Shown: one piece after another, positions 17,640-25,051 of the stretch
How the letters are laid out: each line of letters begins with the position of its first letter
How positions within the stretch are numbered: position 1 is the first letter of the stretch
Source of the DNA: an uncultured Prolixibacteraceae bacterium
GTDB taxonomy: Bacteria > Bacteroidota > Bacteroidia > Bacteroidales > Prolixibacteraceae
DNA: 64,000 nucleotides
Assembly (NCBI GenBank): GCA_937915865.1
Contig: CALGIG010000076.1
Location: forward strand, 1 to 64,000
Reading direction: 5' to 3'
Made by a program: the position numbers and the translations under genes
The notes under the pieces: model-generated
Database searches by the model: none
What the model saw: the letters and a program-made list of their open reading frames with translations, nothing else
Told to the model about the DNA's origin: nothing

Positions 17640-18695
17640 ATGTTGTTTTTCAATAAAATAAAGCATTTTAGATTGTTTTTTGTCATTATTCTAGGAGTAG
17701 CATTTGTTTCGTGTAAAAGTAATTATGCATTGTTTACGATTGAAAATATGCAACCTGCTCCGGATGAACTTTCTCAAGATATTCAAAGTATTACTTTGAT
17801 GAATAGAAGTATGAACAATCAGTTTCAAAAGTTTAATGAGGACTCGCTTCAAATGTATTTTTATCGTAATAATTATCAATTATCAAAAATTGTACTCGAT
17901 AGTACAGCATCCGATACCATAATCAGAGCTTTAGCTGGCTTGATGTTTGAATCAGGAAGATACGATGTTGTTGTACCGGTAAACCGGAACCTTACTCGGT
18001 CTATTTCTTATGATTTGCTTCCTGATACTTTAAGTAACAATCAGGTTTCGGAAATTTGTAACAACTATAATACTGATGCACTTCTGGTTTTAGAACGTTT
18101 TTCGACCAAAACGATGGCTGATGTTTCTGAGGAGAAATATCGTGATAATTATGGTGGGTATCAAAAATCGTACGATGCAACACTTGATTTGAAATATGAC
18201 GCCTTTTTTAGATTTTATAAACCAGGAAAGACGTCGTTAGTGAAGGAAATCTCGATTTCGGACACAATTTACTGGGAAAGTACTGATAATCGGTTAGACC
18301 AGCTATTCAGCAAATTACCTACAGTAAAGCAAGCTATTATAAGTGGCGGAATTAAATCGGCTTTAGACCTAGATAATAAAATTTCGCCTACCTGGGCTCC
18401 GGAAAAAAGAGGTTATTTTCTATTTAAACCTCAGGACGATTTAGGCCAGAAGTATATGAACGAAAATAACCTTGAAAAAGCTGGCCAGTATTGGGGTGAG
18501 ATGGCCAATTCGTCAAATAAAAAAATAAGGAGTAAAGCAGAATTTAACCTGGCATTGATAAATGAATTGAATGGCAATATTGATAAGGCGATAGAATATG
18601 GCCTTAAGTCGTTCTATACTTTTTACAGGTTTCAAACCGAAACATATTTAAAAAAGTTGCAATCCCGAAAGCAAACATTGAAAAACTCACATTAG
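17640..18695 (+). CDS. Lipoprotein paralogue 1 of 3 (DUF6340-like, C-terminal TPR)
   Basis: A 351-residue lipoprotein: basic N-terminus, hydrophobic core, lipobox VSCKS at about residues 23-27. After the anchor comes ENMQPAPDELSQDIQSITLMNRS, the family start pattern, then a domain containing NTDALLVLERFSTKTMADV and ISPTWAPEKRGYF. The C-terminus is TPR-like (NLEKAGQYWGEMANSS...AEFNLALINELNGNIDKAIEYGLKS). It is paralogous to the next two genes. From memory the family corresponds to DUF6340, which is not verified here. Function unknown. Confidence 0.8.
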   Translation: MLFFNKIKHFRLFFVIILGVAFVSCKSNYALFTIENMQPAPDELSQDIQSITLMNRSMNNQFQKFNEDSLQMYFYRNNYQLSKIVLDSTASDTIIRALAGLMFESGRYDVVVPVNRNLTRSISYDLLPDTLSNNQVSEICNNYNTDALLVLERFSTKTMADVSEEKYRDNYGGYQKSYDATLDLKYDAFFRFYKPGKTSLVKEISISDTIYWESTDNRLDQLFSKLPTVKQAIISGGIKSALDLDNKISPTWAPEKRGYFLFKPQDDLGQKYMNENNLEKAGQYWGEMANSSNKKIRSKAEFNLALINELNGNIDKAIEYGLKSFYTFYRFQTETYLKKLQSRKQTLKNSH

Positions 18696-18696
18696 A

Positions 18697-19725
18697 ATGA
18701 ACTGGAAAATTTTAATTGTTGGATTGTTTTATTTGCTTATATTAAATTCGTGTGTCGGATATAAAGAATTTGCCATTGAAGTTTTTAAACCGGCAGAATT
18801 TAGTTTTACGGCTGACGCAAAGAAAATAGTATTAATTTCCAGGAATTTAAAGTATAAAAATGATACTCTCCAGAATTATTATGTGAGTAATAATAGCTTA
18901 ATGAAAGACAAATCAAAGATTAATATGGATAGTCTTGCTATATCCATTTGTATGGATTCTTTGTCAAGTCGATTGAATTCACAAGGACATTTTGATCGTA
19001 TCAAGATATTGCCATTTAATATGTTTCCTCGGATTCGGGTTAATGAAATCAGGCCGGCAAAAATTGATTGGTATAAGTCGATTGCTGAAAAGACTGATGC
19101 TGATTATTTGATTTTACTTGATATGTTTTCATGTTTTTACAGTGTTAATTCAGCTGATTATTCACCTGAGGCAAAAGTTATTACATCAAATATCTGGTCA
19201 GTTTATAACTCTAAAAATCAGAAAATTATTGATCGTTTTTCGCAAATTGATACCCTGTATTGGAATCAATTTGATGAAACGGGAAATTATAAAAAAGTAA
19301 ATATTCCCGATAAGAAGAATGCTATTACTTTGGCCGCAACCGCAATAGCTGATAATTATTCAAAACATATTTTGCCTTCATGGGCTAAAGTTATCCGAAC
19401 TTTAATGCTTTGCGATAATCCTGATTTTCAGAAAGCTGTAAAACTTGCTCAGGCCAATCAGTGGGAACAGGCTATTAGTATCTGGCAGGGTTTTTCGGAG
19501 AGTAATAGTAAATTGAAAAGAGCATCAGCTCTTTATAATCTTGCAGTAGCCTGTGAAATGAATGGTGATATTGATAAGGCTATTGAATTTACAGATGAGG
19601 CAGCAAAAGTTAGTTCAGGATTATTTCTGGGATATGTAAACGAACAGGTTCGAAAGTATTCGGTTGTACTTTACCAGCGAAAATATGAAATTGCCAAATT
19701 GAACCGATACTATGAGGCTAATTAA
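18697..19725 (+). CDS. Lipoprotein paralogue 2 of 3 (DUF6340-like, C-terminal TPR)
   Basis: 342 residues with lipobox LNSCVG near residue 19. It begins one base after the previous stop codon. It shares the domain plan of its neighbours: FKPAEFSFTADAKKIVLISRN after the anchor, ADYLILLDMFSCFYSV in the middle, ILPSWAKVIRTLM, and the TPR-like QWEQAISIWQGFSESNSKLKRASALYNLAVACEMNGDIDKAIEF. Identity between paralogues is low outside the TPR, so the duplication is old or selection has driven divergence. No catalytic motif is seen. Confidence 0.8.
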   Translation: MNWKILIVGLFYLLILNSCVGYKEFAIEVFKPAEFSFTADAKKIVLISRNLKYKNDTLQNYYVSNNSLMKDKSKINMDSLAISICMDSLSSRLNSQGHFDRIKILPFNMFPRIRVNEIRPAKIDWYKSIAEKTDADYLILLDMFSCFYSVNSADYSPEAKVITSNIWSVYNSKNQKIIDRFSQIDTLYWNQFDETGNYKKVNIPDKKNAITLAATAIADNYSKHILPSWAKVIRTLMLCDNPDFQKAVKLAQANQWEQAISIWQGFSESNSKLKRASALYNLAVACEMNGDIDKAIEFTDEAAKVSSGLFLGYVNEQVRKYSVVLYQRKYEIAKLNRYYEAN

Positions 19726-20707
19726 AAGTTTGATATTAATAGGATTAACATGTAGTTTGCACTCATGTATTATTACCATTTCTATGAGGTCAATACAGGT
19801 CGAAACTATGAAACCTGCTGTTTTTACAATTCCGGATAGTATAAAATCAATTGGTGTTTTCAATCTTTCGCCTTACAAAAAAAATAATTTGTCGCTAGAA
19901 TATTTAGAAAACGATAAAATAAGCGAAGATGACATTGTTAATTACAAGCAAATCTCCGATAAATGCACAAAAGCGCTGGTATCTTTTCTTGAGAAAGAAG
20001 CGTACTTTAAAAAAGTAAGAAATTTTGGCGATTCAATAAATTATTTAGAATCAGACAGTACTGCCAATGACATATTTAAGAAATTTGGTATTGATGCTTG
20101 TTTATTTCTTGATGATATTGATTTTAAGATTATTGCGCTTGATAATGGTAGTGAGATGATTGTAAATAATGCGCAGATAATATGGTCGTTAGCATACAAA
20201 AATGATTCCATGTCATATTATTATAATCAGAATGATACTTTGATATATGATGATGATAAAACAGATTTGTTTTATCAAAGGAATAATTTAATTCGCATTG
20301 GTAATGTTGCAATAAACTCAGGTGAATATTTAGGAAAGGCTTTTGGCGCTAAAGTCATACCAACCTGGATTCAGGTTGAACGGATGTACTATGCTTCAAA
20401 TAACCTGGAAATGCTTAAAGCTGAAAAATTTGCTAAAAATAACGAATGGATAAAAGCTGCTGAAATCTGGAGAATAATGACAAAAAACAAGAATACCATG
20501 ATTGCAGCAAAGGCTTCGTATAATATGGCCCTTGTTTGCGAAATGGAGGGGCATTTAGACGCGGCAATTGATTGGCTGGTTCAATCATATTCAACCCTGA
20601 AAGAGAATAATAAAGAGCATAAGGAAAACTGCCAAAGGTATATCAATTTATTGGCAATGAGGAAAAAGGAAATTGAAAAACTGGCAAAACAAGTCCGAAA
20701 TAATTAG
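19712..20707 (+). CDS. Lipoprotein paralogue 3 of 3 (DUF6340-like, C-terminal TPR)
   Basis: 331 residues; the start overlaps the preceding gene by 14 bases, consistent with coupled translation. The lipobox is probably LHSCII near residues 16-21. Shared elements are METMKPAVFTIPDSIKSIGVFNLS, ACLFLDDIDFKI, VIPTWIQVERMYY, and the C-terminal EWIKAAEIWRIMTKNKN...ASYNMALVCEMEGHLDAAIDWL. It is the last gene of the operon started at 15552. Three secreted paralogues behind one membrane protein suggest an envelope assembly with related subunits (inference). Confidence 0.8.
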   Translation: MRLIKSLILIGLTCSLHSCIITISMRSIQVETMKPAVFTIPDSIKSIGVFNLSPYKKNNLSLEYLENDKISEDDIVNYKQISDKCTKALVSFLEKEAYFKKVRNFGDSINYLESDSTANDIFKKFGIDACLFLDDIDFKIIALDNGSEMIVNNAQIIWSLAYKNDSMSYYYNQNDTLIYDDDKTDLFYQRNNLIRIGNVAINSGEYLGKAFGAKVIPTWIQVERMYYASNNLEMLKAEKFAKNNEWIKAAEIWRIMTKNKNTMIAAKASYNMALVCEMEGHLDAAIDWLVQSYSTLKENNKEHKENCQRYINLLAMRKKEIEKLAKQVRNN

Positions 20708-20732
20708 CATCCCAGTACCTGTGTAAAACAAA

Positions 20733-20765
20733 AGTTCCACAATGTTTTTACTTTCTTGTAGAACT
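20733..20765. terminator. Hairpin between convergent operons
   Basis: A 10-bp stem with one mismatch (AGTTCCACAA / TTGTAGAACT) and a 13-base T-rich loop, 26 bases past the lipoprotein operon and 26 bases past the GTPase stop. It is placed to serve both strands. Confidence 0.5.
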
Positions 20766-20790
20766 CTTGCTATTACTAATAATAAGTGAA

Positions 20791-21882
20791 TTAAGCTAAA
20801 TAAGTAAATCTGTAAGTAGGATTTGGGCGTCCGGGGCTCAAACTACGTAGTGCAACAATTTTATGAGTTATGGTGTCGCCTGTAATTTCAACAAGTGTAG
20901 TTTTTACAATATTTTCAAGTTTATCAGGGCTCATTTCAACACGGGCATTCAATGTTAGGCGAGCATTATCGCTTACTCCAGCAGATTGGCGCAAAGTGAG
21001 TGTACCGATCTTCCCTGTCAAGTTGGAAACAATATATTTATCGCACGACTCTACCAGAATTTTCACATGGCCAACCGAAGCGTTTAAGGAATCAAATTGA
21101 TTGCTTAGGCTTAGCATGAGTGTATGAGCAAAATTATCCCAATCAACCGAGTTTCCCGAAAGTTCAATGGTGCAGTTTAGCCAGCCCAGAACGGCTTCGC
21201 CTTCAGCATAAACATCATAGTTAACTTCGACCAATCTTTTTCCGGCTTCGTTGCTGTTTTGTACTTTTTCGAGCCATTCATTCAACCCCGAACCAGCTAT
21301 AGAACTAACGGTCAAAACATCCGAGTCAGGAAAAAGAAGCTTCGTTTTTTCAGTTAATAGTTTCAGTTCTTTTTGCGAAATTATATCTGTTTTGCTGATC
21401 AGGATAATGTCACTTTCTTCCAGCTGCTTTTTAAAAATATAGGCTGCGCTCGGATGTAACCCAGCATTTCCGTCATTTAAAATGTCTGATAGTCGAATCG
21501 GATCGGCCAAAACAGTTAGCGGGCTAACAATCAATTCGCCACTAAGGTTTTCTTTTAATGGTTGCATAATAGTTGCTGAAAGGTCGGTGCAACTGCCAAC
21601 AGGTTCAGCAATAATAACGTCTGCCTCAGCTTCTTTTTTCAGCTTTCTTGTTGCATCAATCAACCCATTGAAATTACAACAGAAACAACTTCCATTTACT
21701 TCTGCAACATTTACTTTATCACGCGAAAGCATAGCCGTGTCAACCAGTTCAGGCGCCTGATCGTTAGTAATGAGCCCTACCCTTTTCCCCGATTGCATTA
21801 CTTTATGAGCTGCTTCCCAAAGTAAAGTTGTTTTACCAGCCCCAAGGAAACCTCCTACTAAAATTAATCGCGTTGTCTTCAT
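20791..21882 (-). CDS. G3E/COG0523-family GTPase (CobW-like) in the arsenic island
   Basis: A 363-residue P-loop GTPase related to CobW, HypB and UreG metal chaperones. Walker A is LVGGFLGAGKTTLL (residues 8-21) and the family metal-binding CxCC is C66-F-C68-C69 in NGSCFCCNF. EPVGSCTD carries the switch/Walker B region, and ISKTDI is a variant of the NKxD guanine motif. The start at 21882 leaves a 23-base gap to the aquaporin stop; a longer frame to 21945 would overlap it. It is last in the minus-strand operon with ArsR and aquaglyceroporin. A role in delivering or protecting thiol-bound metal under arsenite stress is inference. Confidence 0.88.
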   Translation of the reverse strand: MKTTRLILVGGFLGAGKTTLLWEAAHKVMQSGKRVGLITNDQAPELVDTAMLSRDKVNVAEVNGSCFCCNFNGLIDATRKLKKEAEADVIIAEPVGSCTDLSATIMQPLKENLSGELIVSPLTVLADPIRLSDILNDGNAGLHPSAAYIFKKQLEESDIILISKTDIISQKELKLLTEKTKLLFPDSDVLTVSSIAGSGLNEWLEKVQNSNEAGKRLVEVNYDVYAEGEAVLGWLNCTIELSGNSVDWDNFAHTLMLSLSNQFDSLNASVGHVKILVESCDKYIVSNLTGKIGTLTLRQSAGVSDNARLTLNARVEMSPDKLENIVKTTLVEITGDTITHKIVALRSLSPGRPNPTYRFTYLA

Positions 21883-21905
21883 TATTCGGTTTGTGTTTTC
21901 GTCAA

Positions 21906-22742
21906 TTATTGTTTTTTTAAGTTGTTTTCGCAGTTGCAGTTGCATTTTGCGACTGGTTGTTTCATGGCAGGCTCAAATGCAAAAACAAAGAAAAGCGCCG
22001 ATAATGTGGCTCCAATCATCGGACCTAAAATATAGACCAGGAAAAAACCTCCGTTTTCATCTGGAAAAGCAGCTGAACCCCAACCCAATATCCAGGCAAC
22101 CATGCGCGGTCCAAAATCGCGTGCCGGATTTAGCCCAGCCTGTGTTAAAGGTGCAATAAGGCAAATGATAGAGCTTACGGTTAAACCAATAAATAAAGGA
22201 GCCAAAGCATCTGATGGACGACCTACATTGCAACCTTCAGTGAGAGCAAAAATGATCAGCGCCAAAAGAAAAGTACCAAAAGCTTCAGCACCAATGGCCA
22301 ATGGCATTGACACAATTGAAGTGCTTCCAGGGACAGCATAATATTCGCCGAACATTTTTGCTGTTTGAACTGATTCTATGGAGCCCCGGACTATTTTATG
22401 CGCATTCTCGTACGCTTCTATCGATGGATTGAAAAGCATGTAAATGGTTAATCCAGCTATAAATGCACCTAAAAACTGAGCGGTAAAATAAACAGGTAAT
22501 TTTTTCAATTTCATTCGTTTGCTGATAACCATAGCCAATGTTACCGCAGGGTTCAAGTGAGCACACGACAAATGACGGGTTAGGTATATTGCCAGCGTAA
22601 CACCAATTCCCCAGGCTAAAGCAATTTGTATGACTCCTTGGTAAGCATTAAAAAGAACTGACGTAGCTACTGATCCACAGCCAAATAAAACCAGTAAAAA
22701 GGTACCTAGTACCTCGCCTTTAAATTCTCTGGAAAGCAACAT
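21906..22742 (-). CDS. Aquaglyceroporin (MIP family), probable arsenite/metalloid channel
   Basis: A 278-residue MIP channel with six membrane segments and both NPA loops: AHLNPAVTLAM and GLNPARDFGPRM. The Asp after NPAR marks the glycerol-facilitator type, able to pass uncharged arsenite or methylarsenite. A start at 22742 leaves a 10-base gap to the ArsR stop. AqpS-type channels paired with arsenate reductase are known in ars operons of rhizobia, where the channel lets internally produced As(III) leave. Oddly, the C-terminal tail ends in CNCNC followed by a short basic stretch, a possible soft-metal ligand on the cytosolic side. Confidence 0.9.
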   Translation of the reverse strand: MLLSREFKGEVLGTFLLVLFGCGSVATSVLFNAYQGVIQIALAWGIGVTLAIYLTRHLSCAHLNPAVTLAMVISKRMKLKKLPVYFTAQFLGAFIAGLTIYMLFNPSIEAYENAHKIVRGSIESVQTAKMFGEYYAVPGSTSIVSMPLAIGAEAFGTFLLALIIFALTEGCNVGRPSDALAPLFIGLTVSSIICLIAPLTQAGLNPARDFGPRMVAWILGWGSAAFPDENGGFFLVYILGPMIGATLSALFFVFAFEPAMKQPVAKCNCNCENNLKKQ

Positions 22743-22752
22743 GCTGTTAGAA

Positions 22753-23112
22753 TTAGTAGGTGTATTTAAATTCTCCGCATTCGCAGCAAAAATTTTCAGG
22801 AAGTTGAACTTCGCTAAGAAATATGGATAGAATTGAATACATTTCATTCATTTTTTCAAGGTTCAGGCAACAATATGTTTTTCCCTCTTTTTCATGGCCA
22901 ACAATCAGCCCAACATTTTTCAATTCGCGTATATGCTGATTTAATGTTGTTCGTGTAAGCGGAAATGTGTCGGAAATATCACCAGTTAAACAAATTCTGG
23001 TCTCGGCCAGGTATTTAATAATTTGCAAACGAGCCGGATGTGCCAGCGCCTTGAAAAAGGTCGCCTGTTCCTGAAGTTCTTTTTCGAATAGATCGGTTTT
23101 AGCAGCTACCAT
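22753..23112 (-). CDS. arsR: ArsR-family repressor (first of the minus-strand operon)
   Basis: A 119-residue winged-helix regulator: FKALAHPARLQIIKYL, then the recognition helix TRTTLNQHIRELKNVGLI. Cysteines at 41, 81, 82, 109, 110 and 112 are candidate As(III) ligands. C41, C82 and C110 fall at the same positions as those of the ArsR at 26963, so the two are close paralogues. It starts 20 bases from a TGACGTA-N4-TACATCA site that is also found in front of the 26963 gene. It probably represses its own operon with the channel and GTPase. Confidence 0.9.
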   Translation of the reverse strand: MVAAKTDLFEKELQEQATFFKALAHPARLQIIKYLAETRICLTGDISDTFPLTRTTLNQHIRELKNVGLIVGHEKEGKTYCCLNLEKMNEMYSILSIFLSEVQLPENFCCECGEFKYTY

Positions 23113-23132
23113 ACTTCATTTTGGTTTTTAGT

Positions 23133-23150
23133 TGACGTAAACATACATCA
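23133..23150 (-). promoter_or_regulatory. ArsR operator, class B (TGACGTA-N4-TACATCA)
   Basis: An inverted repeat with 6 of 7 paired positions and an AACA spacer. Its centre contains TATGTTTA on the minus strand (23145-23138), a near match to the TAnnTTTG -7 element, so a bound repressor would block the promoter. The same 7-4-7 pattern occurs twice before the ArsR at 26963. Confidence 0.65.
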
Positions 23151-23250
23151 ATATTTCTGCAGGTATATATTTTTACTCTTGAAATATATTGGGCATTAAC
23201 AAACATTAGGAAGCGTAACACATTCAGGTCGAATATAAAAAAGGATTTAA

Positions 23251-23281
23251 TTTGCTTTCTTGGTAAAAGCCATTACCTTTG
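23251..23281 (+). promoter_or_regulatory. Promoter of the plus-strand arsenic operon
   Basis: TTTG (23251-23254), 19 bases, then TACCTTTG (23274-23281): an exact match to the Bacteroidota promoter consensus. The -7 element overlaps the operator that begins at 23279. The expected 5' untranslated leader is about 20 bases. Confidence 0.8.
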
Positions 23282-23300
23282 TTCGTGTTTTTACGAACAA
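23279..23300 (+). promoter_or_regulatory. ArsR operator, class A, copy 1 (TTGTTCGT-N6-ACGAACAA)
   Basis: A perfect 8-bp inverted repeat with a GTTTTT spacer, immediately before the ArsR start at 23306 and overlapping the -7 element, as expected for autoregulation. Two more copies lie at 23620 and 25022. Confidence 0.85.
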
Positions 23301-23305
23301 GCAAT

Positions 23306-23602
23306 ATGGCCAAAGAACAAATTACTGAAGAGCAGAAAAAAGCTGCCCGTTATGCCAAAGCGATGGGACACCCTATTCGAATGTATGTTCTCGAATTACT
23401 TTCGAAACAGTCGTGTTGTTACAGCGGAGATTTGAGCGAAGAATTACCCATCGTAAAATCGACACTTTCGCAGCACCTCAAAGAATTAAAGAACGCTGGG
23501 TTGATTCAGGGCGAAATAGAATCTCCCCGGGTTAAATATTGTATCAATAAGGAAAACTGGGCTGAAGCTCAGCAATTGTTTCAAAAATTCTTAAAAATCT
23601 AA
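23306..23602 (+). CDS. ArsR-family repressor (first of the plus-strand series)
   Basis: A 98-residue winged-helix protein of a subgroup different from the other two in the island: AKAMGHPIRMYVLELL, recognition helix VKSTLSQHLKELKNAGLI. Cysteine pair C37-C38 sits where classical ArsR proteins bind As(III) at the DNA-binding helix, and C79 is in the wing region. An upstream frame extends to 23279 but would start inside the operator, so ATG at 23306 is chosen. Its likely operator, GTTCGT-N6-ACGAAC, recurs before the thioredoxin-like gene and the permease. Confidence 0.88.
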   Translation: MAKEQITEEQKKAARYAKAMGHPIRMYVLELLSKQSCCYSGDLSEELPIVKSTLSQHLKELKNAGLIQGEIESPRVKYCINKENWAEAQQLFQKFLKI

Positions 23603-23619
23603 AAAAATTTAATCTCTAT

Positions 23620-23637
23620 GTTCGTTATTTTACGAAC
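23620..23637 (+). promoter_or_regulatory. ArsR operator, class A, copy 2
   Basis: GTTCGT, TATTTT, ACGAAC: a perfect 6-bp inverted repeat with the same 6-base spacer as copy 1. It lies 21 bases before the thioredoxin-like gene and overlaps a weak -7 element (TATGTTCG). A half-site GAAC follows. Confidence 0.8.
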
Positions 23638-23658
23638 TACGAACAAATCTTTAATATC

Positions 23659-23898
23659 ATGGAAATAAAAGTATTGGGAACAGGCTGTTCAAAGTGTAAA
23701 GCGCTGGAAAAGTTGACCAGAGACGCTGTTGCAGAGTTGGGTATTCAGGCTGAAATTGAGAAAGTTGAAGACATTTATAAAATCATGTCGTTTGGGGTAA
23801 TGAGTACTCCGGCATTAGTTATTAACCAGAAGATTGTTGTAAGTGGAAGAGTTCCATCGGTAAGTGAGATAAAAGATTTAGTAACTAAAAATCAATAA
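23659..23898 (+). CDS. Small thioredoxin-like redox protein (CSKC)
   Basis: A 79-residue cytosolic thioredoxin-fold protein of the redox-active disulfide protein type. The active site is CSKC at residues 10-13, and the cis-proline is in STPALVIN. It sits first in a closely spaced run with the ArsF-like and ArsG-like genes, the position that ArsE occupies in arsEFG operons as I recall them. A role as electron donor for arsenical reduction is an inference from context. It has its own operator copy. Confidence 0.88.
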   Translation: MEIKVLGTGCSKCKALEKLTRDAVAELGIQAEIEKVEDIYKIMSFGVMSTPALVINQKIVVSGRVPSVSEIKDLVTKNQ

Positions 23899-23901
23899 AT
23901 T

Positions 23902-24303
23902 ATGGGTATGAAAAAGCTTAGGTTCTTTCTTGTTTTAGTTTTGTTTGTGCCATTAGTAGCGTTCACGCAAAATGTAAGTAAAAAAGTGGAAGTGTATTAT
24001 TTTCACAATACATCGAGGTGTATTACTTGCAAAACGGTTGAAGCTGAGGCCAAGCTGGATATTGAAACTCTTTATCCTGATTTTGTAAAAACCGGCGATT
24101 TGAGTTTTACTTCGTTAAATCTGGAGGAAGAAAAAGGTAAACTGATTGCTGGAAAGCTGGGTGTTTCAGGGCAAACTTTATTGCTGGTTAAAGGCGAAAG
24201 TAAGATTGATATTACCAATGAAGGTTTTTTGTATGCCCGTACAAATCCGGTAAAGTTCAAAAAGATTATCAAGGAAAAAATGGATCAACTTTTGGATTTG
24301 TAG
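23902..24303 (+). CDS. ArsF-like nitroarsenical reductase subunit (exported thioredoxin-fold protein)
   Basis: 133 residues with a signal peptide (KK, hydrophobic core to about residue 24, FTQN). It contains VYYFHNTSRCITCKTVEAEAK, where CITC is the redox pair, followed by SLNLEEEKGKLIAGKLGVSGQTLLLVKG. This matches the family annotated in databases as nitrophenyl compound nitroreductase subunit ArsF, by recollection of motif and context. Such proteins are proposed to reduce the nitro group of aromatic arsenicals such as nitarsone. It starts 4 bases after the thioredoxin-like gene and ends 4 bases before the ArsG-like gene. It could equally be a general periplasmic thiol protein. Confidence 0.75.
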   Translation: MGMKKLRFFLVLVLFVPLVAFTQNVSKKVEVYYFHNTSRCITCKTVEAEAKLDIETLYPDFVKTGDLSFTSLNLEEEKGKLIAGKLGVSGQTLLLVKGESKIDITNEGFLYARTNPVKFKKIIKEKMDQLLDL

Positions 24304-24306
24304 ATC

Positions 24307-25005
24307 ATGGAATACCTGACAAATCTTTTGGATAATACCTCGACTCCCTGGTTGACTGCATTCATTTTAGGATTAATGATGGCCATAAGCCCCTGCCCTT
24401 TGGCTACTAATATTACAGCTATTGGGTTTATTAGTCGAAAACTGGAAAACCAAAACCAGATTTTCGTCAACGGTTTATTATACACTTTAGGGCGGGCAAT
24501 TAGTTATACAGTTATTCCATTAATCATTTTTCTGGGAGCCGATAAGCTTAAGTTTTCAGGTTTTTTCCAGATGTACGGCGAAAAGGTTTTGGGACCTTTA
24601 CTAATTCTAATTGGCTTGTTTATGCTCGATGTTTTAAAAATTGGATTTCCAGGATTGAGCAGTTTGACTTCAAAAATGCAAAATAAAACCCGTTGGAAGG
24701 CTTTTGACGTTTTATTGCTTGGAGCAGTTTTCGCCTTGGCGTTTTGTCCGTACAGTGGTGTTTTGTTCTTCGGGATGTTGGTACCACTCACAATATCAAG
24801 TGTCTCAGGATTGTATTTGCCTGCTGTTTTTGCCATAGCTACGGGTATTCCGGTAATTATTGTTGCCTGGATACTTGCCTACGCAATATCTGGCATAGGA
24901 ACTTTTTATAACAAGGTAAAAGTGTTCGAAACCTGGTTTCGACGGGTGATTGCCGTTCTTTTTATTGTTGTTGGTATTTATTCAATAATCAAACTTTTTG
25001 CATAA
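24307..25005 (+). CDS. ArsG-like aromatic arsenical efflux permease (CcdA/LysE-like fold)
   Basis: A 232-residue inner-membrane protein with about six helices. The first is AFILGLMMAISPCPLATNI with a conserved Pro-Cys-Pro, and a matching FALAFCPYSGVLFFGMLVPL occurs in the second half, giving the pseudo-repeat typical of CcdA/DsbD-like transporters. Placement immediately behind the thioredoxin-like and ArsF-like genes identifies it as the ArsG type, proposed to export aromatic aminoarsenicals. An alternative is electron transfer from cytosolic thiols to the exported ArsF-like protein through the two Cys-Pro helices, as CcdA does. Confidence 0.78.
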   Translation: MEYLTNLLDNTSTPWLTAFILGLMMAISPCPLATNITAIGFISRKLENQNQIFVNGLLYTLGRAISYTVIPLIIFLGADKLKFSGFFQMYGEKVLGPLLILIGLFMLDVLKIGFPGLSSLTSKMQNKTRWKAFDVLLLGAVFALAFCPYSGVLFFGMLVPLTISSVSGLYLPAVFAIATGIPVIIVAWILAYAISGIGTFYNKVKVFETWFRRVIAVLFIVVGIYSIIKLFA

Positions 25006-25021
25006 AAAATTTAACAGAATT

Positions 25022-25039
25022 GTTCGGTATTTTACGAAC
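25022..25039 (+). promoter_or_regulatory. ArsR operator, class A, copy 3
   Basis: GTTCGG, TATTTT, ACGAAC: one mismatch in the stem and a spacer identical to copy 2. It lies 12 bases before the permease start codon, which supports that start over an upstream TTG inside the frame. Confidence 0.75.
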
Positions 25040-25051
25040 TTATTGATAGAC

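Noticed and set aside
24998..25051. TTG-initiated longer form of the ArsP-like permease
   Set aside because: It overlaps the previous gene's end and contains the operator at 25022-25039; the first residues do not resemble the family.
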